Part shown: in pieces, positions 10,767-23,116 of the stretch | Layout: each line of letters begins with the position of its first letter | Position numbering within the stretch: the first letter of the stretch is position 1 | DNA from: Utricularia gibba | Lineage: Eukaryota; Streptophyta; Magnoliopsida; Lamiales; Lentibulariaceae | NCBI GenBank assembly: GCA_002189035.1 | Contig: CM007989.1 | Coordinates: 7,855,501-7,919,500, forward strand | Reading direction: 5' to 3' | Length of the DNA: 64,000 bases | Made by a program: the position numbers and the translations under genes | The notes under the pieces: generated by a model | Told to the model about the DNA's origin: nothing | What the model saw: only the letters and a program-made list of their open reading frames with translations | Database searches by the model: none

Positions 10767-13132
10767 TCACACATCCTTTCCACCAAGGCTTTGCACAACA
10801 ATTTTCTTCACATGCTCCAAGTATTTCTGCATGTAGTCGCATAGCTCATGGGGATCCCTTACCAGTTCCTCGTTGGCCGCCATTGAAATCACCATCTTCT
10901 TGTCATAGCTGTGGTAATGCATGATCAAGCCCTGAGACACTCCAAAAACCCACTCAGAAATACGCAGAAGAAACCATTTGGAAAGCAGATAGGGTCCCGG
11001 TGCTCACCAACGGGAAGCCGCGAGCAGTGGGGGAGATGTAGGCGACGGGGTGGCCGAACAGGATGATTTCCTCCGATGGTCCGACGACGTTGGAAACGCC
11101 GACCGTTAGGGAGCTGAACAGCCCCCGGGTGACCCTCGCGGCGGCCTGCTCACCAGCACGGGGTTAGTGAAGGTAAAGCAAAGCATGATGGATATTCAAT
11201 GGGTGTAACCTGAGCTCCAAAGAGCACCATCACCAGCCTCATTATGAAGTTCTGAACTCTGGGACTGTGCGACATCTTCCTCTTGTCCATGGTGGCCTTC
11301 ACATCACGAATGTAGTCCAATGGATCATCGAATTTCCTCAGTGGGATCGTCCAGCTTCCCACAATGTTCCCCCATTTTCCAGGTTCCAAGTCTGCTCCTT
11401 TCTCCAACACATCGGATAATCCCTGCTTGATTCAACAACCCACGAGCCAGTTGATCCTCAACTGCTATATCACTCTCAAAACTTTCAATAGCGTGGCAAA
11501 AAGGTTGAAAGCTTACCGCCACGGTCATGGAGTCCCGGAGATTAACTGCAACAGCGAACCTGATGCGACTCCTTTTCAGGAAATCAGACGACTTTTTGGT
11601 GGTTTCACCACTGCTTTCTGGGTAACAACGAGAGGAGACAATTTGGTCCCATTCAAAAAAAGCCTATATCCTACCCTTTGGACCATGTGATTAATTAACA
11701 TACAATTCTGATCAAATTTGAACTACTTTAGAATAGAAAAAATAGTCATCCATACAATCTTATCTCAACAATGAGTTAAAATTTCTAAATTACGAATACC
11801 CATTTTTATCACACACTGAAAAAGATATGACAAGATTTCTAATAGATCAGGTACACACGTGTATGGCCTAAAACACTCCCCATCAAATCTTGATCACATT
11901 TAAATAAAATGATTGATGAACTTATCATGGTGTATTTTTTTTTATTTTTTTGTTTTAAAAACCTAAATAAAAAAAATAATTTCCAATTGGGTCGAAGGTG
12001 GGAGACCCCCCTGAGTCAGTACTACGGATGAAGGAGGGATGGGTTGGTGTGACGGGTCACCAGGTCTCACCCATCATAGACATTAATGACGATTTAATCG
12101 CAATTGATTTGTTTAATAATTGGACCAAAAAGAAATTACCGTATTGTTGTTTCAGGTACTGGTAAATGGCGAACTCCGTTGCTCCCAGCAAGACATCGTT
12201 GATCGTCTGGTAAGAACATGGGAGGATTAAGGTATCTCGGTAATGGGGTAAAAAGTGAAGTTTTGTCGGGTTAAAAAAAAGCGAAAAAAGTCACCGTGTT
12301 CAAGGCCTCTCTTATCAACTTCAGATCGTCGAGGCTGATGATCCGATGGACGTAGCGGTTGCGAGTATGATCGAGGAGCTTGGGTTGTCTGAGGGGGTTG
12401 TTGGTGTCCTTGAGAAAGAGGAGGGTTGCCAGGTCCCTGTGGCTTTCCACCATCGTGTGGTAAAAGACCAGCATCGAGCTCGAGACACACCGCATGGCTC
12501 TCTGTAGGAGTCTCTTTGGTTTGGGAGCCTCCCTCTTTTTGGTTTGGAGCACCGGGAGGGACTCCGGGTCGGAAGCTTTCTTGCCGCAGGCCAAAAAGAG
12601 CGAGGTCATGGAAACCCCGTCGCCCATCGAATGGTGGATTCTGAAAACGGCGGCGGAGGTTGCATCGGAGAGCTTGAGATTGAGGATGTAGACTTCCCAC
12701 AGGGGCTTGGAGAAGTCGATGGGCTTCGTGGACAGCTCTGCCGTGAAGTCCTCCACGAACTTATCGGGGAACTCCATGTTCGGATCCACGTCGGGGACGA
12801 AGACATGATCGTCAATATTGACTTTGGTTCGCTTCCAAGCGAACTTGTACCTCTTCTTGTCCTTGATGTCCTTAACAACGGCGTGTAGGAAGACTCCCAG
12901 AAATGAGCATATCAGACTGAAAACAAAAATGGAAGCAACGGGGAGGAAGAGAAGGGTTTACCAGAAGACTCGAGAAACGTGGGTGTTTGATGATGGTTTG
13001 CTCCATACATGTCTTGAAATAAGGAACATCGATAGGCGTGGAGAAGCCCATGACCACCAATATGCAGAGATCGAAGCACGGGACATGGAGGATCCTGGAA
13101 GGTGGGCTCACAGGCTCTTCTTGTCGCACCAT
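10767..13132 (-). CDS. WSD1-like wax ester synthase / diacylglycerol O-acyltransferase
   Basis: Seven exons: 13132-12962, 12870-12295, 12206-12140, 11617-11517, 11422-11210, 11145-11008 and 10931-10767. Phases close on 476 residues, the usual length for plant WS/DGAT proteins. The acyltransferase active-site motif HHxxxDG is present in exon 2 (IHHSMGDGVSM). Other family landmarks are PVSPPSRILHVPCFD at the N-terminus, DDHVFVPDVDPNM, TINDVLLGATEF, GVSNVVGPSEEIILFGHPV and the C-terminal GLIMHYHSYDKKMVISMAA. Such enzymes join fatty alcohols or diacylglycerol to acyl-CoA, making cuticular wax esters or storage lipid, usually at the ER. The acceptor chosen for exon 2 (before DIKDKKRY) rests on phase and alignment to the family and is the least certain junction. 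Confidence 0.9.
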
Positions 13133-13203
13133 GGCCGCCTCCCTTTTCTTGTCTGAGAGAATTGGAATCTCTGCAACTACTAAACCCCTCCACCCCTGTT
13201 ACA

Positions 13204-13211
13204 TATATATA
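13204..13211 (-). promoter_or_regulatory. TATA box of the WSD1-like gene
   Basis: TATATATA on the minus strand, about 75 bases upstream of the start codon at 13132. Distance and sequence fit a plant TATA box; the transcription start is not known. Confidence 0.5.
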
Positions 13212-15955
13212 ACGAATCAAGCCCCTCAGTGACGAAGTTACTCCCCATGTAAAGGAAAATGACGGTGCTGCTGCTGCAAAGCTGAAACAATTCCCTTTAT
13301 GCATTTTCTGATGTGGCACCTCAGGACACATTTTCTCACCTCACCCACGATCCAAACAACAAATTCACTCCATTTTTAATGAGGTTTTGCTTAAAGAATT
13401 CGAATTTAGACAGACAGATACGTTTGCCCCTTTCTTTTTTATTCACAATCTCATGTGCAACATCCCTTGGCTCGCAGGAAGAGACATGTGGAGCAGCTGA
13501 GCCAGCATACGCGGTGGAGCCTCCTGGAAAAAAACTATTTGGTTCTGGACCCATAGCCATAAATGCATCGATCCAACTTACAACTAACTCCTGTGGATCG
13601 TCATAACACCTTTCTTTCTCCCCCGTTCCCACTCTCAGCCTTTTTAGACTCATCCCCAGCCATTTAATGCCCAGAAAGGAGCTAGCAGTTGGCTCATCCC
13701 CTCCGCCACCGCTTCCCAACGTCAAAACGACGCTCCTCCCACGCCACCATTCCAGGAAACATGACTGAACGCGACAGACTTCCCCTCCGCCACGGAACCC
13801 ACTCCTCCTCACACCCACTCACCATGAAAAACGGGAGAACGCTTTAGTACGAAGCCCTGTTCTAGAAGATTGATGGAACCCATTATTTCACCATATTGTA
13901 ATGAATTTAATTTAGATTAAAAATTTAAAAATATTATTTAAAAATATTTATTTAATCATATATTAAAAATGAATTGTTTAAGTTGAAATCATGATTTAAA
14001 AACATTGGTATGAAGTTAAAGACGTATGCTATGTGGCCACCACCAACTTGATTATCTGATTTTCAGTTTGGAGTGATTTTAAAATAATCTTGTTATTAAT
14101 ATGATTAATGCTAATGCAGTGATTGATGGGATTTGAGTCGGTTTAAAGATATCATTATAAATTATAGAGTAATTACTTTTATATTGATGAGATGAGGAGT
14201 CACTAACGATGAGGTTACTTGTCTATAGATAATATAAGATCGTATATTTTATAATGATATCTCTGATGAAAGAATAGATATGATTAAATAGACTAAATTT
14301 TCTAATCTTATATTACATTTTTTTTCAGAAGAAAAGAATGTAAAAATATGATGATTGAGTGTTCGAAAGATATAATATTATACAAGACGATTTTGGATAA
14401 TGACATTTAATATACATAAGTTTATTTAGAACAATACCCCTTTAATTAATATTACATAATTTCAATTCTAACTAATTAAATACTATCAACTCACTTTTTT
14501 TTTATCTTGCAACCAAACACTATAACATGATTCGTGTAACACTTCCCATTGGTTTTAAGCGAGGATTAAATCTTCCCATTTTTATTGCCCACACACTATT
14601 TTATAATCTTCCCATTGTTTGGTAATGTTTTATAATTTGATAAAATTGATCTTCACACCATATTGAACTCACCGATCCATCCGCCGCCGATTCCGGCAAT
14701 CATCCGCCGTGCTGGGCCATCGGAACCTGCCTGCCCAGCTGACAACGACCCCACCTCAATGACGACGCACCCAACAACGCCTACGCACATAGACAAACGG
14801 CGAGGCGTGGCCGAGCGACGGCAAGTGGTTGGCTTCCAGGTGGAATTCCAGTAATAACTATTGGCATAGTTTCTTTTTTAAAATAATATTTCAGAAATAT
14901 TTGTATTATTAAACATGACTGATTTAAACTTTAAAAAATTAGAATTAATTCTCATTTTTTAAATGTTGAAAAACTTTTATTCTACTTTTTTAGAACCACT
15001 TCTCCAAAATATGTATTAAAAAAAAGTCTAAAACGAATACTATTTGGAAATTGGGGTAAAAATTAAGCTTTGATAATATATATAATAATTTTATCATAAT
15101 AAAAAATATTGAAGATTGACTATATGTGATTTGAACAATGTTTCTTTATAAAATAATTGTACTATTACAAAATTAGCAGGGACCATCTATCTAAGGTTCC
15201 CAATATCATCAATTAGTGTTGTTGAAATTGATTATAAAATATAAAATGAGGCCAATGGTACTTTCTGATATGGATTAAAAAAAATTGTGTGGTTGGGATT
15301 CCACAACTAAAAATTTTAATGTTGTACATAATATTTAGTATTCAGTTTTTATTTTATTATTTGTTTAAATTTTGAAGGGACCACCCAAATTGTTGTCATT
15401 TTTGACCCATCTCTCTGATTTTTTCTGTTTTATATATATTCACGCTCTTATTATACGGATAATTGAATACTTATATAAATTCATGTACAAATATTCAATA
15501 AATATTTATTAAAAATTTAAATTTTAAAAATATCATTCATTACCTCCTCCACTTTTATTTAACCCTAATTAGATTTTACTCCATTACTTGCTATGCAAAT
15601 TAGCTCCCACCAAAACTTGTGCATCATAGGGGGTATGATCGGATTACTGGGTTGGGGTCGGGTCAACCCGTACCCGGGTCACCCGCTCCATTAATCATCA
15701 CGTGTCTCTTTCCATCAATATTTTTTTTTATTTTATCTTTTACCGATACGTAAGGTGAGATGGCAGAGCACATGCACCGGAGACCACCAGATCGGGTCAA
15801 TGCTGCTATTTTATATAATAACGAATATTATATTTTTAATTTTATTGCGGTGGCGAGAAGAGTATTTATTATTTTTATGTACGATGATTAGGGAGTTTAA
15901 ATAGAGGATGTGACATTAATATGTGTCATATGGTATATTTGTGAATTATTAGGTA

Positions 15956-15973
15956 GGGGGGCCCCGGCCCCCC
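15956..15973. repeat. GC-only palindrome
   Basis: An inverted repeat with arms GGGGGGCC and GGCCCCCC around a two-base CC spacer, in an otherwise AT-rich block. It is followed by another GGCCCC. It can form a strong hairpin. No function is apparent. Confidence 0.6.
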
Positions 15974-16550
15974 GGCCCCGTACGGAAGTAAACAGAGGAT
16001 GGTCTATTGGATTGGTCCCGGTGAATGAATGGCTCGACAGGGAGAGGCATTGGGATCCTGAGTCTTGTCTGCATCTCTTGTATTAAACGCGAGATATGAT
16101 CGAACCGAATCATGCTGCCGCCGCCGCGCGCGTGGAGGAGGCCGATGACAACGGCGACCTCCTATCTGTCTCGACGGCGGAGTAAAGAGAGTGTCGCATG
16201 TGTTGGAAACCATCAAGTTACATCTGGTTATTTTCGGTCACACAAATAACATATAGATAAAATACGAGTAATGGAAATAATTATTTTTCATATGCACAAA
16301 AATGTAAATGATCATTTTTCAAAATCACCTCATTCTAACATTCTAAGGTCACGTTTGATTAGACATTTTAGATGGGTTTTCACTTAGGTTTAAGAATAAA
16401 CTCACATTTGATATAAGGGTTTAAGACAAGTAAAAATAAACCTGTTTACTATCTATATATTCGACAATAACCCTCTATTTAGTGTGTAAGAAAAATAATT
16501 ATCATCAACGTATGTATTTTAATTTTATATATAAAAAAAACGTACAAGTC

Positions 16551-16620
16551 GTTATTTTTCAAAATAAATGGTCGAAAACCATTATTCACACAACATTATT
16601 TTGAAAAAATAGCCAAGGGA
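16551..16620. repeat. imperfect inverted repeat, possible MITE remnant
   Basis: Outer arms resemble TTTTTCAAAATAA and its reverse complement TTATTTTGAAAAA. Between them a second small hairpin reads ATGGT-CGAAA-ACCAT. Nested hairpins of this kind are typical of decayed miniature inverted-repeat elements, but no target-site duplication was identified. Confidence 0.35.
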
Positions 16621-17490
16621 GAAATATTGTATCATTTAAAAAATGACCACACGTAGAATTTATCTCATACAATTAAAATTTTTACATTATCGATGATTAT
16701 TTTTCTCACACACTCATGAAGGTATAGTCAATTTTGTAATACATTCAAGGAGTACTAGATTAATAGTAATATTGTATTTATTAGTTTTGTTTATATCTCC
16801 CACACATGTATGTGTGTTAATAATTTAGTTTGATTGATAAATGAATTGTTAATATTAGCGTAATTGGAAGATAATTTAGTAACTCTTTTTGAAAAGTTTT
16901 ATTTTCACGTGAATTTGTAATATTATTTTAAATACATATTCGTAACATTTATGTTTAAAAGAATCTTTCAATTTTGATTGCATAATGTATATTTATTAAT
17001 ATACGAATAATTCAAATACAACGTTAATTAAATTACGGTGGTCCATGGGAGATTTGATTCTACGCTTATAATTGAAGTTCTAGCCGCCACAAAAAAGATA
17101 TATTAAGGACGATGTTTATTTCCAAGATTCCTTAGGGTTTAGAGGGTGCACACTACCATTCCATCTTTGCTAGGGCTGCGCATGCCCTAATTCTGAGGGG
17201 TAAAACTGTCCTCACACAACTATTTCGGATTATTTCCCATTGCAAATGAGCCCACCGGATTTGGGTTATGTCCAGGCTTTTTTTGTAATCGGGTATTGGG
17301 CTTATCTGGGCTAGGCTCATGTAAGAAGCCTGGCCTGGGCCGGTGAGTGGTTCCGGGTCAAATATTTAGGGCTAAAGTATTCGGGTAATGTGTTGATTGG
17401 ATTTTTTCAATTACAAAATTCAACACGAGTTCACTGGATCCTCCCAAGGGATCAGCGACTGGTTGCTTTTGATTATCTAAGGACGGGGGA

Positions 17491-18664
17491 CTAGAAATCG
17501 ATGATGGGTTCCCCGATGTTGAGATTGCGCTCCAGGTCCCATTCCAGATCGAACAGCTTCGCTGTGACGAACTTGAAGATCTTGTTCACGTTTATGTTGT
17601 ATGTTGCACTTGAAAAGAACAATGGTGCATTCATGGCCTTCGCATATCCTCTTGCCTGCAATCCCGTCAGCCATCAGGTTCTGTGTGGGTTGAGTCTAGA
17701 ATCACGAAAGTCACCTGGCTCGCGATCGTCCATTGGAGGTCGATTGGCAGTTGAACAAATTCGTCGAACTTGGTTCCTACCAGCACCGGAATTGCATTCT
17801 TCCAAGTTGCAGATGGTGAAAAGTGGTTAGTTCTCCTGGGGAGGATGAATCATGCGGGATGGGTTGATGTTTACTACTTACAGGGTTCCATCTTCTGGCG
17901 TCCTGATACCATCCTATGATGCTGCATTCCAAGTTGAGAACAGACACAGGATGTGAGCTTTTGATTGTTGTGATTAGTGTGCAAGTGTGTGTGGGTATGT
18001 TTACCTGTTTAACGTGCGTCGACTGGTGAGATCGAACATGAACAGTAAGGCGACTGAGTCTTTGCAAGGTTCGGGGATCCGATGATGAGGTGATCCGTTG
18101 TCTGATTCGAAGCAATTGTGTGAGAATCAAGATGGTGCGTTGCCCACAAATTGATTCGAAGCAGCGGTGAAGATGAACGTGATCATACCTCCCACAACCA
18201 AAATGGAGTAAGAAATCCTGGCGCCTCCGACGGATAGTGTTCTGTTCACGTTGTTTTCTCCTGTTACAACGGATTCTCGTTCATCTTCTCCGGCGAATGC
18301 TTTCTGAAATGGGAATAAGGGAGGGAATGGTGAGTACCTGTTAGGGGACATGTGCGTATCTGTGAGAACTTACCAAAAAACTGCTTTTCCCAATGTGGGA
18401 ATCCCCGAAAAGAGTGATCTTCAGGGAGACAAGATCAGAGGAGGAGTCCCTGGCGTGATCAAAGGCGGGAATATCTTGAGGCAGGGGAGGTGGGTGGGGC
18501 ACGGGAAGATGATGGTACATGACGGACGATTTGCTCATCCAGCAAGACAGAAAACGGGCCCACATTGACCTGATACGGCGGCGGAGGGAAGAGGCGCGGT
18601 GTCCTAAATCGGGTTTGGCTTTGCCTTTCGTTTTCGTTTTGGCTCTGATGCAGAGATGATGCAT
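17491..18664 (-). CDS. SGP1: SGP1-like septum-promoting-type small GTPase
   Basis: Six exons: 18664-18374, 18303-18189, 18101-18005, 17921-17882, 17798-17715 and 17655-17491. Phases close on 263 residues. A basic, Ser/Pro-rich N-terminal extension precedes a Ras-like GTPase fold. The P-loop is GDSHIGKSS (near residue 90), spanning the end of exon 1. Other landmarks are LSVGGARISYSI, CKDSVALLFMFDLTSRRTLN, WYQDARRWNP, the guanine-specificity segment PVLVGTKFDEF and the C-terminal NINVNKIFKFVTAKLFDLEW...GEPIIDF. Plant SGP proteins resemble yeast Tem1/Spg1 and interact with MAP4K kinases. The start at 18664 is the first in-frame ATG of this exon; an internal ATG (MWARF) is also possible. Confidence 0.9.
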
Positions 18665-20225
18665 AGCTTCTGAGCACGGCCCCCCTGGAAATGGGCCTCC
18701 GGCGAGACCTCCGGTGCCCGCTGCTTCCTATAAAGAGATCGCCAGAAAACGCCGTCGTCGTCGTGAAAAGACGAGAGAATGAGATTCGAATCGCGCGGCG
18801 GTGCGAGGAGGAATTTTCCATTCTTTTCCTTCTCTTAAAACATCGGATTATCAGGACTCCATTTGCTCGGTCAATATTTTCTGCCATCCCCTTCCTGCGC
18901 GTGAAATTACCTATTCGTCCCGTAGGGTTACCACTCCAATCCCCAAATTTATATATTTATTTTGGAAATACGTGAAATAAATCAAGTATCTTTACATAAA
19001 AGATTATAATAATCTATTTATTTAAATATATTTTGTTCAATAATCTTTACATGTTCAACATTTGTTCTAATATCAAATGTTATGATTCGCATTCTCATTG
19101 CACAATGATTAATGAAATTCGATTTGAATTTTCAATACTTATTGTTTTATGTTATTATCTTTTATGAAAATATTATTTATAAATCTTGTTTATAAATATA
19201 TCCAAATAAATGAAATTCTATTCTATCCAAATAGAGTTGAGTAGAGTACTATTTGATAGAAATACTACCACCAACAACCCACCTAATTCCAAGGCTATTC
19301 ATTGATTTTTACATCTCATCCCCTCACCGAACTCACCTCCATCTCAATTATAGCCCCTTATCCAAAATATTAAAAAAAATAAAAAATACCCATTTTTTTT
19401 TACATATCAATGAATATAATGTAATAAGAACATTGGGTACTAAACTAATAAAATGTAGAATCGGTTTGGATATTATATGTATTAAATGAGTTTATTAAAT
19501 AAAATTATATGAACATATTTCATAGAATATGAAATTTTATTTTAGATTAAATAAAAATTATGGTATATTATATTCTTTGATGCAAATAACAAAATTTTTG
19601 CTATAAATATCATTAAAATTATTAATTTAATTTCATTAAAAAATAAAAATTTAATATAAAAATATTCATAAGAAATTGTTAAAAAAAACTATGCTCGTGA
19701 CACATCGTGAGGTCCTCCACGTGCTAGCCCTAGGAGTGCTTATTCTCAATATTCTTATTCTTTTAAGTTTTTAATTTATAGAATATGTATAATGAAAATG
19801 CGAAAAATTAATACCTAAAAATGAAATAAATTGTCACAAAATTTAATATATATTTATTCTGAAAAAGAAAAAAATTAAAAAAAAAAAAAAAACAGCATCA
19901 GGAGAGTGGGGGGTGGATGTAGTGTAGTGTACATTAGCGGGAATGATGATCGCCGGGAAGAAAGGCAATGCGCCACGCGTCATTGGGGGATTGGTTGTCC
20001 CCAACTGCCCTACACCCCCCACACAATCCCGTGAGAGAAATCAATATTATTCCCGTGAGGTCCACCGTAGTTACTGTGCTCCACTTTCCCCACACCCCAG
20101 CCCTCCTCCCTCGCCCTCTTAACCGCTCTCTGTGCTCTGACACAGTCCTTCTCACAACACACACATTACCTACACACAACTCCCCTTTAACATCTGTCAC
20201 ATGCTCCTCACTCACTCCCCTTCTT
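18665..20225. other. divergent spacer between SGP and IQD genes
   Basis: The first 250 bases are of mixed composition and probably hold the SGP leader and promoter. From about 18950 to 19900 the DNA is AT-rich and ends in a run of A (about 19876-19891). The last 300 bases are C-rich on the plus strand, as expected for an IQD promoter and leader. No gene is seen. Confidence 0.5.
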
Positions 20226-20232
20226 TATATAT
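20226..20232 (+). promoter_or_regulatory. TATA box of the IQD gene
   Basis: TATATAT in a pyrimidine-rich context, 68 bases upstream of the IQD start codon at 20300. Position and sequence fit a plant TATA element. Confidence 0.5.
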
Positions 20233-20299
20233 CCCATTCTCACCCACAATCTGAGATTTGATCCCCCTCTTTCTGTATCGCAAACGGCGCTCGCCGGAG

Positions 20300-22246
20300 A
20301 TGGGACGGAAGGACGGCGGAAGAAGCGGCGGGTGGTTATCCTCCGTTAAAAAGGTTTTCAAGATCTCTCCCGTTCGCCCCTCGCCGGAAAAGAAGGTCCC
20401 CTTCTCTCTATTTCTTATTGCATGCCCTCACGGCGAGGTGCCCCCGCCTCTGTGATTCGTAGGGATGATGAGTGCAGCCCAGTGTGGTTAATTAGTTTCG
20501 CGTAGATTGGGTTAAGCATAGGGGGGTGATTAGTACCCACTAAGAACACAGTTATGCTTCTTCATTAAGGTGTATCCATCCCACGATGATGAGATCTATC
20601 AGAATCTAGACCTGAAACGCGAGTAGGATGAAGAACTACGGGTATGAGGGAGGCCCTTTAGACAGTACTTTTTATGGTCCCCTGTTAATAATAACACTGG
20701 GAGCAACACACAAGGGCCTTGTGTCACATTGCTTTCCATCCAACCATGCATTCACGTTGGGGCATCACGCGCCCCCATCGCTTTTCACTTACGGCTTCGA
20801 TGTCATCATGTTATTTGTCTGGGATTTCACTTTGGCTGCATCTTCCACCTTTTTCACTCATGATCTGACGTTGCTGCAGGAGGCCTGGCACTACGGGGCT
20901 CCGGAGGTGCTCACCCTTGAGCGTTTTCCCACCGGCAGCTCCACGGACGATGTGAATGGGGAGAGCTTCCGGTCATCGCCGGAAGCGGTGAGGTTTCCGG
21001 GCAGGGGCGGAGATCCAGGGAGGAGAAGGCGGCGACGCTAATCCAATCCTACTACAGAGGATATCTGGTAAACAAGAACAAACACATCATACTTCTCCAT
21101 ACTCCTTACAGGAGCTCTGACATCCCTTCCTTAGGCACGACGTGCCTTGCGGGCGCTGAAGGGGCTGGTGCGGCTCCAGGCGCTGGTTCGAGGCCACAAC
21201 GTGCGAAAGCAAGCTCGGATGACGATGCGGTGTATGCAGGCGCTGGTTCGGGTCCAGACCCGGGTTCAGGCACGCAGGCTCCAGTCCGTCCGGGGCAACC
21301 TCCCTCACCAGAAACCCGAACACGACGAAGAGACCATGGAACACGAAGCCAGCCCCACGCCAATGGAACTCTCCCAGAGAAAGTTGCTGGAATCCGACAT
21401 GGAGCGTGAAAGAGCTCTGGCATATTACCAGGTAACTGAAGTCAACGGTCCCTATCACAGAGTTTTAACGGTAGTAACTACTTTATTACCGTCCCTTCTT
21501 CTTTTCTTGCAAAATGGGAGTATGAGGTGGGGCCCACATAAAAAGATGTAGTTCATGTGTATCCTCTTTTGATAAAATAAAGCTAAAAAGTGCAGGACGT
21601 GGACCACTGTCTGAATACAGCAGTGGATTTTTCTGGTAATACCTTCCAAAAAAAAATATTATCTTTTTTTTGTTTTTTTGTGGAAATTAATATGATAAAC
21701 CAACAGGTGAGACAGAAGCTGCTGAAGTCTGGGATTGACTGCGGCCGGCTCTCCGGTGAGGAGGAAGAAGACGAGGAGGAGGAAGGACGGGGATGGAGTT
21801 GGCTGGAGAGGTGGATGGCATCGCAGCCACACCATCACCATCACGCGCCGCCGCTTACTTCCGACACCTCCGCGGAAATGGACGCAGTGGGCTGCGGCAA
21901 GCCCACGGCGGCTCATCTCAGACCGAGTCCGGCGAGGGCGCAGCGCCGGCCGAGAGTAGAGGATCGGATCCCTAGCTACATGGCCGCGACCCAGTCGGCG
22001 AAAGCGAAAGCGAAAAGCCATAACCCGGTAAAGCAAAGGAGCCCGCCGAGAGTCCAATGGGTATCTTCGACTAGAACAGGCGGGGAACGGGTCCGGTTCG
22101 GGTACGACTCTTCGAGCTCAGGCGGCGGAGCAACGGCGGGGCGGGGGAGCCCTTGCTTGAAGGAGAAAGTGAAGTGGATGTTGAGCCCGGAATGCAAGGC
22201 CGAAGACAGGATCCCGGCGCCGGGATGGAGAAACAGTAACAACTAA
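20300..22246 (+). CDS. IQD: IQ67-domain calmodulin-binding protein (frame broken once)
   Basis: Four exons: 20300-20395, 20880-21067, 21135-21431 and 21707-22246. The N-terminus ([21 protein letters not shown]) is typical of IQD proteins. The IQ67 domain spans the exon 2/3 junction: [13 protein letters not shown] then [20 protein letters not shown] and [18 protein letters not shown], with the conserved phase-0 intron inside the first IQ motif. The C-terminus has the [14 protein letters not shown] motif (DUF4005). IQDs bind calmodulin and link calcium signals to microtubules or the plasma membrane. As written, exon 2 runs into TAA 21039-21041. One extra base in the G-rich run at 21004-21010 restores [14 protein letters not shown] and a product of about 373 residues. 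A spliced solution would need a 20-35-base intron, too short for plants. Confidence 0.88.
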
Positions 22247-23033
22247 GCCATGTGCTAATCATTGTTAATAATCACTCATAAGTCCCTCTGTTTATGTGTA
22301 ATGATGATGATGATGATGATGGATCATTTTTTAGTATTTTTCGATGAAATTTTGGATTTTAAATATAATTTTAAGAGATATTTATAATAAAATATAATAC
22401 ATATCATAAATTGAAAAATTATTAGACCCGTTGAAATTAAAAATACAATAGAATCAGTTGAGGATATCCTAAATTCAATTACATAATAAATGTAAATTAT
22501 ATTATAAAAAATTAAACTAATCCAATTATTAGTGATATATAATTTTTTATATAATTAATTATTTTACTTTTAAATTTAAATATAAGATTGATTGTTCTAA
22601 TAAGATTATAATTTAAATTATATAATTCTGAGATTGTGAAAGAATAGATTTCTTAGGTTACAAATGCATACGATAAATGACATTTAAATATTATATTCAA
22701 AATTAGTATGTTTATTTTTTACCATAAAAAAATAATGATAAAAAAATATTTGATATGTTTATTATATAAAATCTGGAATAAAAAATGAATTTTAAAATTC
22801 GGTAAAATAACAAATGAAATTGGCCCATGTCTGATCATTTGGGTACGTATCTCTAGGCCCAATAGGGGCCCACACTTTGGAAGGGGATGAGTATGTTATG
22901 GGCTTAGCTGATGACACGTCATCACTACAAATTTTCCACATTATCATTTCTGTATTATGGCGCATTTAATATTAATATTAATATTATTAGATTAAATTCA
23001 GGTGCATCCTCCATGCCTCTTGATCCTGGAACC
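22247..23033. other. AT-rich spacer before starch synthase gene
   Basis: Begins with the IQD 3' UTR, including a short (GAT) microsatellite near 22302-22322. It continues AT-rich to about 22800 and ends in the starch synthase promoter. No other gene is seen. Confidence 0.5.
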
Positions 23034-23041
23034 TATAAATA
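23034..23041 (+). promoter_or_regulatory. TATA box of starch synthase gene
   Basis: TATAAATA, 83 bases upstream of the start codon at 23117 and preceded by a C/T-rich stretch. It is a good match to a plant TATA box. Confidence 0.55.
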
Positions 23042-23116
23042 CTGTGGCGCTTTTGTTGTCGTCAGTAAACCTCACTCGCCATCAGGGTTCTCCCATTTCC
23101 AGTCTCTGTATTGGGA

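Larger units (their letters stand above)
13212..17490. other. 4.3-kb gene-poor AT-rich block
   Basis: No gene is supported. Two GC-rich islets (about 14680-14840 and 15640-16170) interrupt AT-rich DNA. The second contains a GC palindrome (15956-15973). A hairpin-forming AT-rich stretch lies near 16551-16620. A 160-codon frame on the minus strand at 13336-13818 has no recognisable domain and is not called. Confidence 0.5.

Noticed and set aside
13336-13818. 160-codon reading frame on the minus strand upstream of the WSD1-like gene
   Set aside because: No recognisable domain, odd Gly/Arg-rich start, overlaps the promoter of the WSD1-like gene; likely chance in GC-richer DNA.
15956-15980. GC palindrome as a transcription terminator
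   Set aside because: Hairpin terminators of this kind are bacterial; no gene ends here.
20628-20879. Upstream part of a long frame leading into IQD exon 2
   Set aside because: It is intron 1: exon 1 and exon 2 join in phase with a clear acceptor at 20878-20879.
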